Counted from the stretch's first letter, positions 44,627 to 54,214 are shown. The stretch: DNA of 64,000 nt from Bacteroidota bacterium (GCA_023458555.1 JAEWYS010000008.1:422430-486429), one strand, 5' to 3'. The notes: generated by a model not told the origin, from the sequence alone. Numbers and translations are program-made.

Positions 44627-45691
44627 ATGAAAAGGTTTATTACCATAGCAGTCGTTATTATTCTGGCAGGCATGATCGCTTTCAGACTAATGCAAAATAA
44701 AAAGACGATCGAGGCCAGAGCACAGGTTGAAGACAATTCCAATCAGGTAGTTTCTGTCAATGTGTACAAAACAGAAAAGAAGATAGCTGAAAAAAAGCTG
44801 AAAATGGTCGGTACAGCCATTGCCAACCAGGTCATAGATATTAAGTCTGAAGTTCAGGGAAAAATCACCAGCCTTAATATAACACTCGGTCAGAAAGTCA
44901 GCCAGGGCCAGGTTCTTGCCAAAATCGATGATCGCCTGCGCTCGCTGGCAGTAGACAATGCACAGCAAAGACTAGCTGATGCCAAACAAAATTTTGAGCG
45001 TTTCAAAAACCTGTACGAAGGCGGAGCCGCATCAAAAGCACAGTTTGACCAGTACAGTCTGGCTTACGAGAATGCCCGTAACCAGGTAGATCAGGCAAGA
45101 AAAGAACTGTCAAGCACAACTGTTACCGCTCCGATCTCCGGAATTATCACATCCAAGCAGGCAGAAGAAGGCTCCTTTACCACTATGGGTTCTCCGATCG
45201 CCACGGTAGTTGATATATCCAAACTGAAGATACAGTTAAATATCTCCGAAAATGATGTCTACGCTCTTAATCTGGGCGATGAAGTAACCATCACTACTAC
45301 TGTATTTCCGGGAGTAAACTACCACGGTAAAGTAACCTTTATCAGTCCGAGAGGTGATGAGGCGCATAATTATCCGGTAGAGCTTTCTATCGAGAACAAA
45401 AAGGATAAGCAGCTTAAAGCCGGAACATATGTCGATGTTGCATTCAACAGGCAAAGCAGTGTTCCGACACTTCAGATACCAAGAGAAGCCCTCGTCGGCA
45501 GCATTAAGGATGCAAGAGTCTATATAGTGGACAAAGAAAACTCCGTACAACTGAAGCCAATTGTAATTGGCAATGATTACGGACAGTACCTGGAAGTGAT
45601 AGAAGGTTTGTCCGAAGGAGATATCATCGTTACTTCCGGTCAGATCAACCTGACCAATGGTGCAAAAGTAGTTATCATCAACAAGCTTTAA
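44627..45691 (+). CDS. RND efflux periplasmic adaptor (HlyD/MFP family)
   Basis: This 354-residue adaptor has an N-terminal membrane anchor (ITIAVVIILAGMIAF) with no lipobox and the biotinyl-lipoyl-like halves EVQGKITSLNITLGQKVSQG and TVTAPISGIITSKQAEEG. These flank an alpha-helical hairpin (about 100-150). A beta-barrel (GDEVTITTTVFPG) and the membrane-proximal domain (SEGDIIVTSGQINLTNG) follow. It links the TolC-like channel to the RND pump. It lies 18 bp after the tolC-like gene and 9 bp before the pump gene. Confidence 0.92.
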   Translation: MKRFITIAVVIILAGMIAFRLMQNKKTIEARAQVEDNSNQVVSVNVYKTEKKIAEKKLKMVGTAIANQVIDIKSEVQGKITSLNITLGQKVSQGQVLAKIDDRLRSLAVDNAQQRLADAKQNFERFKNLYEGGAASKAQFDQYSLAYENARNQVDQARKELSSTTVTAPISGIITSKQAEEGSFTTMGSPIATVVDISKLKIQLNISENDVYALNLGDEVTITTTVFPGVNYHGKVTFISPRGDEAHNYPVELSIENKKDKQLKAGTYVDVAFNRQSSVPTLQIPREALVGSIKDARVYIVDKENSVQLKPIVIGNDYGQYLEVIEGLSEGDIIVTSGQINLTNGAKVVIINKL

Positions 45692-45700
45692 TTCTGGCTA

Positions 45701-48700
45701 ATGTCAATAACCGAAATATCCATCAAACGCCCGGCGCTGATTATCGTAATATTTACGGTGCTGGGTATACTGGGAACCATAAGTTATTCAAAACTGAATT
45801 ACAATCTGCTTCCCAAATTTGACGCTCCCGTACTGACGATCATTACCACTTATCCCGGCGCTGCCGCCGGTGAGGTCGAAACGTCAGTTACCAAAAAACT
45901 CGAAGATGCCGTTTCCTCACTGGAAAACCTCGACAAGCTCCAGTCTGTATCCCAGGAAGGAGTTTCCATGGTTACGGTTCTACTTCGTCAGGATGCCAAC
46001 GTCGATCAGGCCCTTCAGGATGCCCAGCGAAAAATAAACGCTATTATGGCTGAGCTGCCTGATGATGTCGATACGCCCGTGATCAACAAGTTCTCTTCCG
46101 ATGATATCCCTGTTCTTCAGCTGGGAGTCAACGGTGATGTCAAGCCAACTATGTTCTTCAAGCTGGTAGAAGACAGAATTCTGCCTTTGCTAACCAAAGT
46201 GGAAGGTGTTGGCCAGATTACCATGGTAGGGGGTGAGGAGCGGGAAATTCAGATACTGATCGATCCTGACAAGCTGAGAGCCTACAATCTTTCTCTGAGT
46301 GAAATAACCCAGTCTATCATTGCAGCTAACCAGGATTTCCCTACCGGAAAAATCGAAAACCAGGAGCGCCAGTATAGTCTCAGAGTGGCTGCAAAATTTA
46401 CAACAATTGATCAGATAACCAATCTTGTTGTTGCCTATACTCCTTCCGGAAGCAAAGTGAAGGTCGGAGATATTGCTCAGGTCAATGATGGTGTGAGAGA
46501 AATATCCACCATCAACCGTATAAACGGCAAACCCTCCATCGGTCTTATTATTCAGAAGCAAACCGATGCCAACGCCGTGGAAGTGAGCAAAAAAGTACGT
46601 GAAGCCATACAAAAGATCGAGGAGACGTACAAAACCGAAAACATACGTTTTTCTCTGGCAACGGACAGCTCCGAATATACTATGGCTTCAGCAGACGCGG
46701 TTACATTCGACCTTTTCCTTGCCGTAATCATTGTGGCGGGCGTTATGCTTGTCTTTCTGCACAGTCTCAGAAGCTCTCTGATCGTCATGCTGGCGATACC
46801 GGCCTCCATGATTTCCACGTTTATCATGATGTATGTTTTCGGGTTTTCCCTCAACCTGATGACGCTGATGGCCCTGTCTCTTGTGGTGGGTATTCTGGTC
46901 GATGACTCTATTGTGGTACTCGAAAACATCTACCGCCATATGGAAATGGGTAAAGATAAGCGAACAGCTGCCCTTGAAGGACGTAATGAAATCGGCTTTA
47001 CCGCTCTTGCCATTACTCTTGTAGACGTTGTGGTTTTCCTTCCGATGTCCATGGTATCAGGTCTTATCGGAAATATTGTCCGCGAATTCTCTCTGGTGGT
47101 TGTTTTCTCCACCCTTATGAGCTTGTTTGTTTCCTTTACCATTACTCCGATGCTTGCTTCCAGATTCGGAAAGCTCGATCATTTCACAAAAGACACCTTG
47201 TGGGGCCGTATTTCTCTTGGTTTTGAAGATCTGTTCGAAAGCATGAAAAGAGGCTATGCGTCTATTCTTGAATGGGCGCTTGATCATCGCAAAACAGTAT
47301 ATCTTATCACCGTAATCCTCTTTGTCGGTTCTATAGCTCTTGTTCCCGCCAAGTTTATCGGATCGGAATTCATTACTCAGAGTGATAAAGGCGAATTAAT
47401 TATTACACTTGAATACGATCCTCAGACTAATTTGTATCAGAACAATCAGACCACCGGTTCTATCGAACGTATGCTTCTTGCCAGACCTGACGTGGAAAAA
47501 GTATTTACCAGTGTCGGGTATTCAAGTGTAGCCGGCCTTGGGTCTGCATCCAACTATATGGCCGAGCTGAGTGTCATTCTGGTAGACAAGCTAAAAAGAG
47601 ATATCTCTTCTGATGAGTTTGGTAAGCTTATAAAAGAAGAAATCCAGAGTAAAATACCAGGGGTAAAAGTAAAGGCTGCTCCGGTTGGCATTGCCGGAGG
47701 TGCCAATGAAGCGCCGATTCAGGTAGTAGTCAAAGGTACTGAGCTGGATAAAATCCAGGATATGGCAAACGTCATTCTGGAGCTTACCAAAAAGATCCCG
47801 GGGACTACCGATGTTGAGCTTTCGACAGAAGATCCGAAACCTGAGCTTCAGGTACGTATTGATCGTGAGCGGATGGCATCGCTCGGGCTTAATGTAGCAG
47901 AGGTAGGTACAACACTCAGAACAGCCTTCAATGGTAATGACAATTCAGAATTCCGGGAAGGTCCATATGAATATGATATCAATATCGTACTGGATAAATT
48001 TAACCGAAGCAGTATTGATAATGTCAGCAGCCTTACGTTCCGCAACAATCGCGGCAATCTTGTAGAATTGAAGCAGTTTGCTACCATTTCACAGGAGCTG
48101 GGTGCTACCAAGCTGGAAAGAAGAGACCGTCTGTCATCCATTACCGTCAAGGCGCAGGTTGTAGGCCGTCCGGTAGGTACGGTTGGAGAAGAACTTCAGC
48201 AGCTTGTAAGCCAGGTGTCTGTTCCTGAAGGACTGGAAATTCAATATTCCGGAGCGCTTGAGCAGCAGTCTGATGCATTTGCGAGTCTCGGACTTGCCAT
48301 GATCATCGCGATTGTCTTTGTATACCTGATTATGGTAGCTCTGTATGATTCATTCCTTTATCCGTTTATCGTACTATTCTCATTACCGGTGGCGCTGATC
48401 GGAGCCCTGCTGGCGCTGGCGCTTAGCATGGAAAGCCTTACCATATTCTCCATCATCGGTATGATCATGCTCATGGGACTTGTTGCCAAAAACGCGATCC
48501 TGATTGTGGACTTTGCCAATAATATCAAAGAAACCGGCGTATCGGTAAGAGAAGCATTGATCGAAGCAGGTAAAGAACGTCTGCGTCCGATTCTGATGAC
48601 AACACTGGCCATGGTCTTTGGTATGCTTCCGATCGCTCTTGCTTCGGGTGCAGGCGCCGAATCCAAAAATGGTCTGGCCTGGGTAATTATAGGTGGCTTG

Positions 48701-48838
48701 ACCAGCTCGTTGTTGCTTACACTGGTATTAATACCGGCGATTTACATGACGATGGAGAAGTTTCTTGCCAGATTCAGAAAGAAAAAGGATAAGAACACCC
48801 CTCCGAAAAGAGAAATTGTTGAAATCAAAACCATGTAA
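45701..48838 (+). CDS. RND-family efflux transporter permease (HAE-1 type)
   Basis: This 1045-residue, 12-helix proton antiporter has two halves. Helix 1 starts SIKRPALIIVIF. Porter domains include VTKKLEDAVSSLENL and QDAQRKINAIMAELP. The helix-4 proton-relay motif VGILVDDSIVVLENIYRH keeps the two Asp. The second half has GLVAKNAILIVDFANN and LRPILMTTLAMVFGMLPIA. The substrate is unknown; drugs, bile-like compounds, fatty acids or metabolites are all typical of this family. The gene ends the efflux operon at a strong terminator. Confidence 0.94.
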   Translation: MSITEISIKRPALIIVIFTVLGILGTISYSKLNYNLLPKFDAPVLTIITTYPGAAAGEVETSVTKKLEDAVSSLENLDKLQSVSQEGVSMVTVLLRQDANVDQALQDAQRKINAIMAELPDDVDTPVINKFSSDDIPVLQLGVNGDVKPTMFFKLVEDRILPLLTKVEGVGQITMVGGEEREIQILIDPDKLRAYNLSLSEITQSIIAANQDFPTGKIENQERQYSLRVAAKFTTIDQITNLVVAYTPSGSKVKVGDIAQVNDGVREISTINRINGKPSIGLIIQKQTDANAVEVSKKVREAIQKIEETYKTENIRFSLATDSSEYTMASADAVTFDLFLAVIIVAGVMLVFLHSLRSSLIVMLAIPASMISTFIMMYVFGFSLNLMTLMALSLVVGILVDDSIVVLENIYRHMEMGKDKRTAALEGRNEIGFTALAITLVDVVVFLPMSMVSGLIGNIVREFSLVVVFSTLMSLFVSFTITPMLASRFGKLDHFTKDTLWGRISLGFEDLFESMKRGYASILEWALDHRKTVYLITVILFVGSIALVPAKFIGSEFITQSDKGELIITLEYDPQTNLYQNNQTTGSIERMLLARPDVEKVFTSVGYSSVAGLGSASNYMAELSVILVDKLKRDISSDEFGKLIKEEIQSKIPGVKVKAAPVGIAGGANEAPIQVVVKGTELDKIQDMANVILELTKKIPGTTDVELSTEDPKPELQVRIDRERMASLGLNVAEVGTTLRTAFNGNDNSEFREGPYEYDINIVLDKFNRSSIDNVSSLTFRNNRGNLVELKQFATISQELGATKLERRDRLSSITVKAQVVGRPVGTVGEELQQLVSQVSVPEGLEIQYSGALEQQSDAFASLGLAMIIAIVFVYLIMVALYDSFLYPFIVLFSLPVALIGALLALALSMESLTIFSIIGMIMLMGLVAKNAILIVDFANNIKETGVSVREALIEAGKERLRPILMTTLAMVFGMLPIALASGAGAESKNGLAWVIIGGLTSSLLLTLVLIPAIYMTMEKFLARFRKKKDKNTPPKREIVEIKTM

Positions 48839-48854
48839 AACTCCGATAATCATC

Positions 48855-48895
48855 AAAAGATCTGAAACCGAATTTATGGTTTCAGATCTTTTTTA
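48855..48895 (+). terminator. Intrinsic terminator of the RND operon
   Basis: A perfect 15-bp stem (AAAAGATCTGAAACC 48855-48869; GGTTTCAGATCTTTT 48878-48892) has an 8-nt loop and continues into a T run. Confidence 0.9.
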
Positions 48896-48920
48896 TTAAT
48901 TGATCTTATGCAAAACTGAC

Positions 48921-49418
48921 ATGAGCGCTACTATCACCAACTATCAGAAAGAACTTATAGAACGGCTGGGAGTTTTTTATGAGCAATCAGGAATACCGCC
49001 TGTCACTGCCAGAGTATTGGCTCTCATGCTGGTAGCTGACAACACCTGTTTGTCATTTGCAGATATACAGGAACACCTCAATATCAGTAAAAGCTCTACC
49101 AGCAGCGCTCTCAACATGTTGCTGACCACCAAGCATATCGAATATATTACCAGACCGGGCGACCGGAAACGCTATTTCAGAAGCTGTCTGGAAAACTGGG
49201 AAAGGGAAATGCAGCTCAAAATAGAAGGCCTTGCCAGTATGAGCACCCTTTACAAGGAAGTTCTCGCACAGCGTCCTCCTCAGACCGGAGAATTTAATCA
49301 GGCACTTCGTGAATTGTCCGATTTTCTTGATTTTTTCAAAAACGAAATCCCTGGTATGTTCGAACGCTGGAACGCACATAAAAAGCAGAAACAGTCAGAA
49401 GATTCACAACTACAATAG
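48921..49418 (+). CDS. GbsR/MarR-family transcriptional regulator
   Basis: From ATG 48921 this is a 165-residue winged-helix protein. The HTH is FADIQEHLNISKSSTSSALNMLL and the wing IEYITRPGDRKRYF, the pattern of GbsR-type MarR relatives. Helices on both sides (ARVLALMLVAD; LASMSTLYKEVLAQ) would form the dimer. No ligand site can be predicted. It follows the RND operon terminator on the same strand. Regulators of this type commonly sit next to the pump genes they control in this phylum, so repression of the efflux operon is a fair inference. Confidence 0.85.
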   Translation: MSATITNYQKELIERLGVFYEQSGIPPVTARVLALMLVADNTCLSFADIQEHLNISKSSTSSALNMLLTTKHIEYITRPGDRKRYFRSCLENWEREMQLKIEGLASMSTLYKEVLAQRPPQTGEFNQALRELSDFLDFFKNEIPGMFERWNAHKKQKQSEDSQLQ

Positions 49419-49827
49419 AGTTATTTTTTCCTCTTCTATTCCTTCCATGGGTTTCCACGCTCTCCCTGGTATACTTCATACAACGCTTTGCTGCAAGCAT
49501 CCCGGTTCCCGGCAAATAATATTTAGTTTTTTTTATGTCTTTCAGTACGAGAAACAGCAATTACTATATTTAGAATCAATACATTATTCCCTAAGCACCA
49601 GATCCCGGGCTACGGCTTAGTTTAACCGCATAACACATTCATACATAAACATGCATATAAAATATGAGTTTCATATTTGTGTTTATTTTAAATGTGTTTC
49701 AAAGTTTTATTTGGGCACATTTGAACTGAAAGTCCTTTTTTTTGATTTTTTTTATGGAAAAGAACCACATCGTATTGCGAAATATCGTATACGATAGGGT
49801 ATCTATCAGTTACTCAGAAAATTTATC
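49419..49827 (+). other. AT-rich intergenic region rich in palindromes
   Basis: No gene is convincing here. The last 170 bp hold three inverted repeats. AAATATGA (49660-49667) and TCATATTT (49671-49678) have a 3-nt spacer. AAATGTG with CAAA (from 49690) and TTTG with CACATTT (to 49722) make an imperfect 11-bp stem. A perfect 14-bp palindrome lies at 49783-49796. Their density just before the DUF1571-LysM gene suggests a controlled promoter region. Confidence 0.4.
49783..49796. promoter_or_regulatory. 14-bp perfect palindrome before the DUF1571-LysM gene
   Basis: TATCGTATACGATA reads the same on both strands and ends 31 bp before the ATG at 49828. A second ATCGTAT lies at 49769-49775, 15 bp from the one in the palindrome. 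The placement suits an operator for a dimeric regulator. Confidence 0.4.
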
Positions 49828-50709
49828 ATGCACCAGCAACCAGTATATACCGGCTTCAGATCAGTATTCATAGTATGTTCTGTTAAGTTATTCTTTATTC
49901 TTGCCTCATTTCAGGCCGAACGCAAAACCGATGCGAGACAAATCATCGACAATATGTACCTTTCCATTGATAAGATAAAAAGCCTGAAATTTACCATGCG
50001 AAAGATTGAACGTGTAAATGATCAGTATCTCAAAGGCGAGCAGCAGGTCCGGTTTTCAAAAAATCCCAAGAGCATATACACCAAAGTTATTTCGCCCAAT
50101 GAAGGTGTAGAGGTATTGTATGTAGAAGGGAAAAACAAGAATGCAGCGCTGATAAACCCCAATGCATTTCCCTATATCAATCTTTCGCTGGATCCGTATG
50201 GCAGTATTATGCGTAACAACAACCACCATACTGTTCATGAAGTCGGGTTTGATTATATCAGCGATATTATCAGTCATATAGACGAGAAATCAGGATCAGA
50301 TTTCAACAATTATTTTACCTATGTCGGCGATACCGTTTTTGATGGCAAGCCCTGCTACAAAATAAAAATTGATTATAAGCCATTTGCCTATACGGACTAT
50401 GAGATTCAGGCCGGAGAAAATATTACCAGTATAGCATACAAGCTGCATATAAGCGATTATATGATTCTGCAGCTCAACAAAAATCTGTCCGGCTATCAGG
50501 ACGGAAAACCAGGTATGGTCATACGCGTGCCCAATGCGTATTCAAAGCAGACCTTCCTGTATATCGACAAAAAAACGTTTCTGCCTCTTTTACAGATCAT
50601 GTATGATGACAAAGGACTGTATGAGCAGTACGCGTTTTATAACCTTCAGCTCAATCCCGTTTTTGGCCCGGATGAGTTCAACAGGAAAAACGAAGAGTAT
50701 GACTTCTAA
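49828..50709 (+). CDS. Exported DUF1571-type protein with an embedded LysM domain
   Basis: The protein has 293 residues. An N-terminal hydrophobic segment (FIVCSVKLFFILASF) could be a signal peptide or anchor. Residues about 40-180 resemble DUF1571 (a LolA/LppX-like fold): IDNMYLSIDKIKSLKFTMRK, IYTKVISPNEGVEVLYVEG, TVFDGKPCYKIKI. Residues 191-237 are a LysM motif (YEIQAGENITSIAYKLHIS, then GMVIRVPNAY). After it the DUF-like strands resume (TFLYIDKKTFLPLLQIMYD). LysM binds peptidoglycan N-acetylglucosamine chains, so the protein is probably periplasmic. A domain inserted inside the fold is unusual. Confidence 0.72.
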   Translation: MHQQPVYTGFRSVFIVCSVKLFFILASFQAERKTDARQIIDNMYLSIDKIKSLKFTMRKIERVNDQYLKGEQQVRFSKNPKSIYTKVISPNEGVEVLYVEGKNKNAALINPNAFPYINLSLDPYGSIMRNNNHHTVHEVGFDYISDIISHIDEKSGSDFNNYFTYVGDTVFDGKPCYKIKIDYKPFAYTDYEIQAGENITSIAYKLHISDYMILQLNKNLSGYQDGKPGMVIRVPNAYSKQTFLYIDKKTFLPLLQIMYDDKGLYEQYAFYNLQLNPVFGPDEFNRKNEEYDF

Positions 50710-50734
50710 ACCCCACCCGGCTGACATACGAGTG

Positions 50735-51937
50735 TTACTTCCTGACAGTCCGAAGATCCGGAAGAAACACTGTTACAATTCCTATCAGGGGGAGAAATGA
50801 GCAGGCATGAAAAATATGAATCACACCGGACAAGTCAGCCCAGTATCCAAGGATAGCAGAACCAAGTCCTCCCATACCGAAAGCAAACCCGAAAAACAAG
50901 CCCGAAATCATTCCCACCTTGCCCGGTATCAGCTCCTGCGCATATACCAATATCGCTGAAAAGGCGGAAGCAATAATAAATCCGATAACCGCAACCAGTA
51001 TACCGGTCCAGAGCAGATTCATATACGGCAGAAGCAACGTAAAAGGCGCAGCGCCCAGAATCGAGATCCAGATTACAATTTTGCGGCCATGCCGGTCACC
51101 CAAAGGTCCTCCGGCCAGTGTACCGGCTGCCACCGCTCCAAGAAACACAAAAAGGTATAATTGTGACTGCTGTACAGAAATCTGAAATTTTTCGATCAGA
51201 TAAAAGGTAAAGTAGCTCGTAATACTGGCCATATAAAAATATTTGGAAAATATCAGTACCAGCAGTATCGTCAGAGCAAACCATACTTTCTGCCTGGACA
51301 AGGTTGTTTTTTCCCGGAATACGGAAGTCCTGGGAGTCAGCTCTGCAGACAATCTTGCCCGGTACCAGATCCCTACATTATACAGAACTACGATAGCCAG
51401 CGCTGGTACCAGCGCAAACCAGGATATGTACAACTGGCCGAAAGGCATAATAATCATTGCCGTAAGCAAGGGCCCGAGAGCAGATCCGCCATTGCCTCCC
51501 AGCTGAAAAATGGACTGAGCCAGCCCGCGTTTTCCGCCCGAAGCAAAATAGGCAACTTTGGACGCTTCCGGGTGAAAAACCGCTGATCCGGCGCCAACAA
51601 GACCTACTGCCAGTAAAATCCAGCCAAAACCGGAAGCATACGACAGACAGACAATACCGGACAGTGAGAAAACCATACCTGCAACAAACGAAAAAGGCTT
51701 CGGATGCCGGTCGGTATAATTTCCTACAAAGGGCTGCAGTATCGAAGCAGTAAGCTGAAACACCAGCGTTATCAGACCAATCTGCATAAAAGAAAGCTGA
51801 TAATTTTCTTTCAGCAACGGATAGACAGAAGGAATGACCGACTGCAACAGATCATTAAGAAAATGGCTGAAACTAATTGCAAACAGGATGGAGTAGGCGG
51901 TCCGGTCTGCCTGTACCGGACTTACGACAGTTGACAT
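50735..51937 (-). CDS. fsr: Fsr-like MFS transporter (fosmidomycin resistance family)
   Basis: This 400-residue, 12-helix major-facilitator protein matches Fsr as I recall it: SHFLNDLLQSVIPSVYPLLK, MQIGLITLVFQLTASILQP and the FHPEASKVAYFASGGKRGLAQSIFQLGGN region (in pieces) are close to E. coli Fsr. The conserved motif A-like GPLGDRHGRK is present between helices 8 and 9. It should export small phosphonates such as fosmidomycin, or related natural metabolites. It is 64 bp downstream of a GntR/FadR regulator on the same strand, so the regulator may control it. Confidence 0.85.
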   Translation of the reverse strand: MSTVVSPVQADRTAYSILFAISFSHFLNDLLQSVIPSVYPLLKENYQLSFMQIGLITLVFQLTASILQPFVGNYTDRHPKPFSFVAGMVFSLSGIVCLSYASGFGWILLAVGLVGAGSAVFHPEASKVAYFASGGKRGLAQSIFQLGGNGGSALGPLLTAMIIMPFGQLYISWFALVPALAIVVLYNVGIWYRARLSAELTPRTSVFREKTTLSRQKVWFALTILLVLIFSKYFYMASITSYFTFYLIEKFQISVQQSQLYLFVFLGAVAAGTLAGGPLGDRHGRKIVIWISILGAAPFTLLLPYMNLLWTGILVAVIGFIIASAFSAILVYAQELIPGKVGMISGLFFGFAFGMGGLGSAILGYWADLSGVIHIFHACSFLPLIGIVTVFLPDLRTVRK

Positions 51938-52001
51938 ATTGGTGTACCCGATTGGAGTTAATAACTATTTCATATAATAAGGAGAGGACAGTAATTGCCG
52001 G

Positions 52002-52667
52002 TTAATCTCTGAAATTAATAATCTTTTCTGCCTGCTTCCAGGCCCCGGCACAGTCTTTCCTTTTTACACAATCAAAGAGCTTTTCATGAAGCCCCTGTGT
52101 TCTTACAAAAGAATCCGTAGAGTCCATTTGTTCGATAAACCATCTTTTCAATTGTGCAGCCAGCGTCTGATACAGCTCAGCGAGCAGCTCATTCTGAGAG
52201 GCCCAGGCCAGTGCTGTATGAAAGTGTATATCAGCCTCAACACATGCAGGCAAATCCTTTGCGTCTGCCGCCTGGTTGCGGAGCTCTAAAAAAGCCGCCA
52301 TTGCTTCCATATCACTTTCTGTCCGGTTGCGGGCTGCTTTTTCAGCTATCTTCATTTCCAGCAATTTACGCACCTCATCAAGATCCTCATGATCCGCCCG
52401 TTTTACCCGTTTCAAAAAAGGCTCATGAATACCGGTGACAGCTTCTACAAATGTACCAACACCCTGCTGCACTCTCAGTATCCCGGCATGAACCAGCATA
52501 CGCACTGCTTCCCGCACGGTAGAGCGCCCAACACCAAAACGCTGGCTCATTACTGCTTCGGTTGGCAGCTTCTGATCAACCTCCAGCTTGGAAGAAAGTA
52601 TTTCCTCCCGGATTCTGTCGGCTACTTCATCAGCAAGAGTTTTACGAATTATCTTTGAGCTCATCAT
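52002..52667 (-). CDS. GntR-family regulator of the FadR subfamily
   Basis: The protein has about 221 residues. The N-terminal winged helix has LADEVADRIREEILSS, KLPTEAVMSQRFGVGRSTVREAVRML and GVGTFVEA, all typical of GntR proteins. The C-terminal all-helical FCD-type domain (EVRKLLEMKIAEKAARNR; ADIHFHTALAWAS with ligand/metal His residues) would bind a small carboxylate. An in-frame TTG lies 12 bp before the ATG at 52667. GGTGTACC at 51941-51948, just before fsr, loosely resembles a FadR-type half-site pair but is too short to claim as an operator. Confidence 0.86.
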   Translation of the reverse strand: MMSSKIIRKTLADEVADRIREEILSSKLEVDQKLPTEAVMSQRFGVGRSTVREAVRMLVHAGILRVQQGVGTFVEAVTGIHEPFLKRVKRADHEDLDEVRKLLEMKIAEKAARNRTESDMEAMAAFLELRNQAADAKDLPACVEADIHFHTALAWASQNELLAELYQTLAAQLKRWFIEQMDSTDSFVRTQGLHEKLFDCVKRKDCAGAWKQAEKIINFRD

Positions 52668-52781
52668 ATCATCAGACAACCTGACAAAGATACATTTTTT
52701 ATACGTTTATTTCCCGGATATCAAAACTATTTTCCTCTACTTTCATTAAGATTCCGGCAACAGGCTCATTCATAACCGGAA

Positions 52782-52825
52782 TAAAAAAAGCCTGCCTGCA
52801 TACACAAACATTTTTGAGGCAGGCT
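52782..52825 (-). terminator. Minus-strand intrinsic terminator with no gene in front of it
   Basis: AGCCTGCCT (52789-52797) pairs with AGGCAGGCT (52817-52825), a perfect 9-bp stem. On the minus strand it is followed by a run of seven T (52782-52788). Genes on both sides are transcribed away from it: GntR to the left and the ATP-grasp gene to the right. So it would end a minus-strand transcript that starts within or beyond the ATP-grasp gene. On the plus strand it would be a hairpin in that gene's leader. Confidence 0.6.
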
Positions 52826-52908
52826 GATTGATAATAGATATTGCTATGGCGAAAATTCATAAATTTGAACTCAGCATAACAGCGGAATACTTTTATTTAA
52901 ACGATTAA

Positions 52909-54192
52909 ATGTCCCAAAAAATAAAATTTTTGTTCGTTTCCAAGTGGGGAGATTCACTCGATATAGCCAATGCAACACTTCTGGAAGGAAACGAAGTAAA
53001 GCTCTTTATTGAATACAAACCCTGTCATGAGGTGGGCAGCGGCTTTGTACCCAAGGTCAAAAACTGGCAAAAATATGTACCCTGGGCGGATGTAATCATT
53101 TTTGATTATACCGGCTATGGCAAGATTGCTTCCGAGCTGAGAGCTGCTGGTAAGCTGGTTTTTGGTGGTACGGAATATTCAGACAATCTTGAGCAGGATC
53201 GCAGTTTTGGTCAGAATGAGCTAAAACGCCATAAAATAAAGATTCTCAATTTTAAGGAGTTTACTACTTTCCGGGATGCGATCGCTTATGTAGAAGCCAA
53301 TCCCAATACATATGTCATAAAGCCAAGCGGCGAGGCGCAGGAGTACAAGCAGCTGCTTTTTGTCGGCAAGGAGGAAGATGGCAGTGACATCATACGCGTG
53401 CTCAAAGCCTACGAAAAGACATGGGGCGATGCCATGGGTACTTTCCAGCTGCAGCGAAAAGTGAGCGGAGTGGAAATCGCCGTGGCCGCTTTCTTCAACG
53501 GAAAGGAGTTTATAAAGCCCATTAATATCACCTTTGAGCATAAAAAGCTGTTCCCTAAAGAGCTGGGCGTATCGACCGGTGAAATGGGCACAAGCAGTTT
53601 CTGGACCGATGACAATCCTATTTTTGATGCCACACTTCAAAAAATGGAGAAAACACTGGCCAAAGACAATTTTGTCGGCCATATTGATATCAACTGTATT
53701 GTCAACGGCAATGGCATATATCCGCTGGAGTTTACCACCCGCTTTGGTTTCCCTCAGGTATATATCCAGCGGGATGGTATCGCTGAGCCGTTTGGCAAGA
53801 TACTCTATAAAGTGGCCAAAGGCGAAAGCTTTAAAATCAATACCAAAAGAGGCTTTCAGGTGGGCGCCTATATGGTAGTACCGCCGTTTCCATACAATGA
53901 CAAGGAAACCTTTAATCTGTTTTCCAAAGACGCAGTAGTCGTTGTCAAGAAAAACATGAAAGAAGGTATTCACCCTATGCATCTCAAGCAGATCAACGGA
54001 GAATGGCTCATAACCGGAGATTCCGGTCTTGCGCTGCTGGTCACCGGTACAGGAACCACCATGAAAGAAGCCCAAAAGCAACTCTACAACCGGATTAGCA
54101 ATGTGCTGATCAACAATTCCTACTACCGGACAGACATCGGCGACCGCTGGACTGAGGACTCTGACAAACTCTGGTCATGGAAACTACTGTAA
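52909..54192 (+). CDS. PurD-like ATP-grasp ligase
   Basis: This 427-residue ATP-grasp enzyme is laid out like phosphoribosylamine-glycine ligase (GARS): an N-terminal preATP-grasp fold (FLFVSKWGDSLDIANATLL), a central grasp domain (YVIKPSGEAQEYKQLLF, VEIAVAAFFNGKEF, the metal-binding PLEFTTRFGFPQ) and a C-terminal GARS-like barrel (MKEGIHPM, GTGTTMKEAQ). Motif wording is clearly divergent from canonical PurD. No purine genes are nearby. I infer a paralogue joining an amine or amino acid to a phosphoryl-activated substrate. The following GNAT gene is 22 bp downstream. Confidence 0.7.
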   Translation: MSQKIKFLFVSKWGDSLDIANATLLEGNEVKLFIEYKPCHEVGSGFVPKVKNWQKYVPWADVIIFDYTGYGKIASELRAAGKLVFGGTEYSDNLEQDRSFGQNELKRHKIKILNFKEFTTFRDAIAYVEANPNTYVIKPSGEAQEYKQLLFVGKEEDGSDIIRVLKAYEKTWGDAMGTFQLQRKVSGVEIAVAAFFNGKEFIKPINITFEHKKLFPKELGVSTGEMGTSSFWTDDNPIFDATLQKMEKTLAKDNFVGHIDINCIVNGNGIYPLEFTTRFGFPQVYIQRDGIAEPFGKILYKVAKGESFKINTKRGFQVGAYMVVPPFPYNDKETFNLFSKDAVVVVKKNMKEGIHPMHLKQINGEWLITGDSGLALLVTGTGTTMKEAQKQLYNRISNVLINNSYYRTDIGDRWTEDSDKLWSWKLL

Positions 54193-54214
54193 TTAAATAA
54201 ACCAGTCAGATAAC

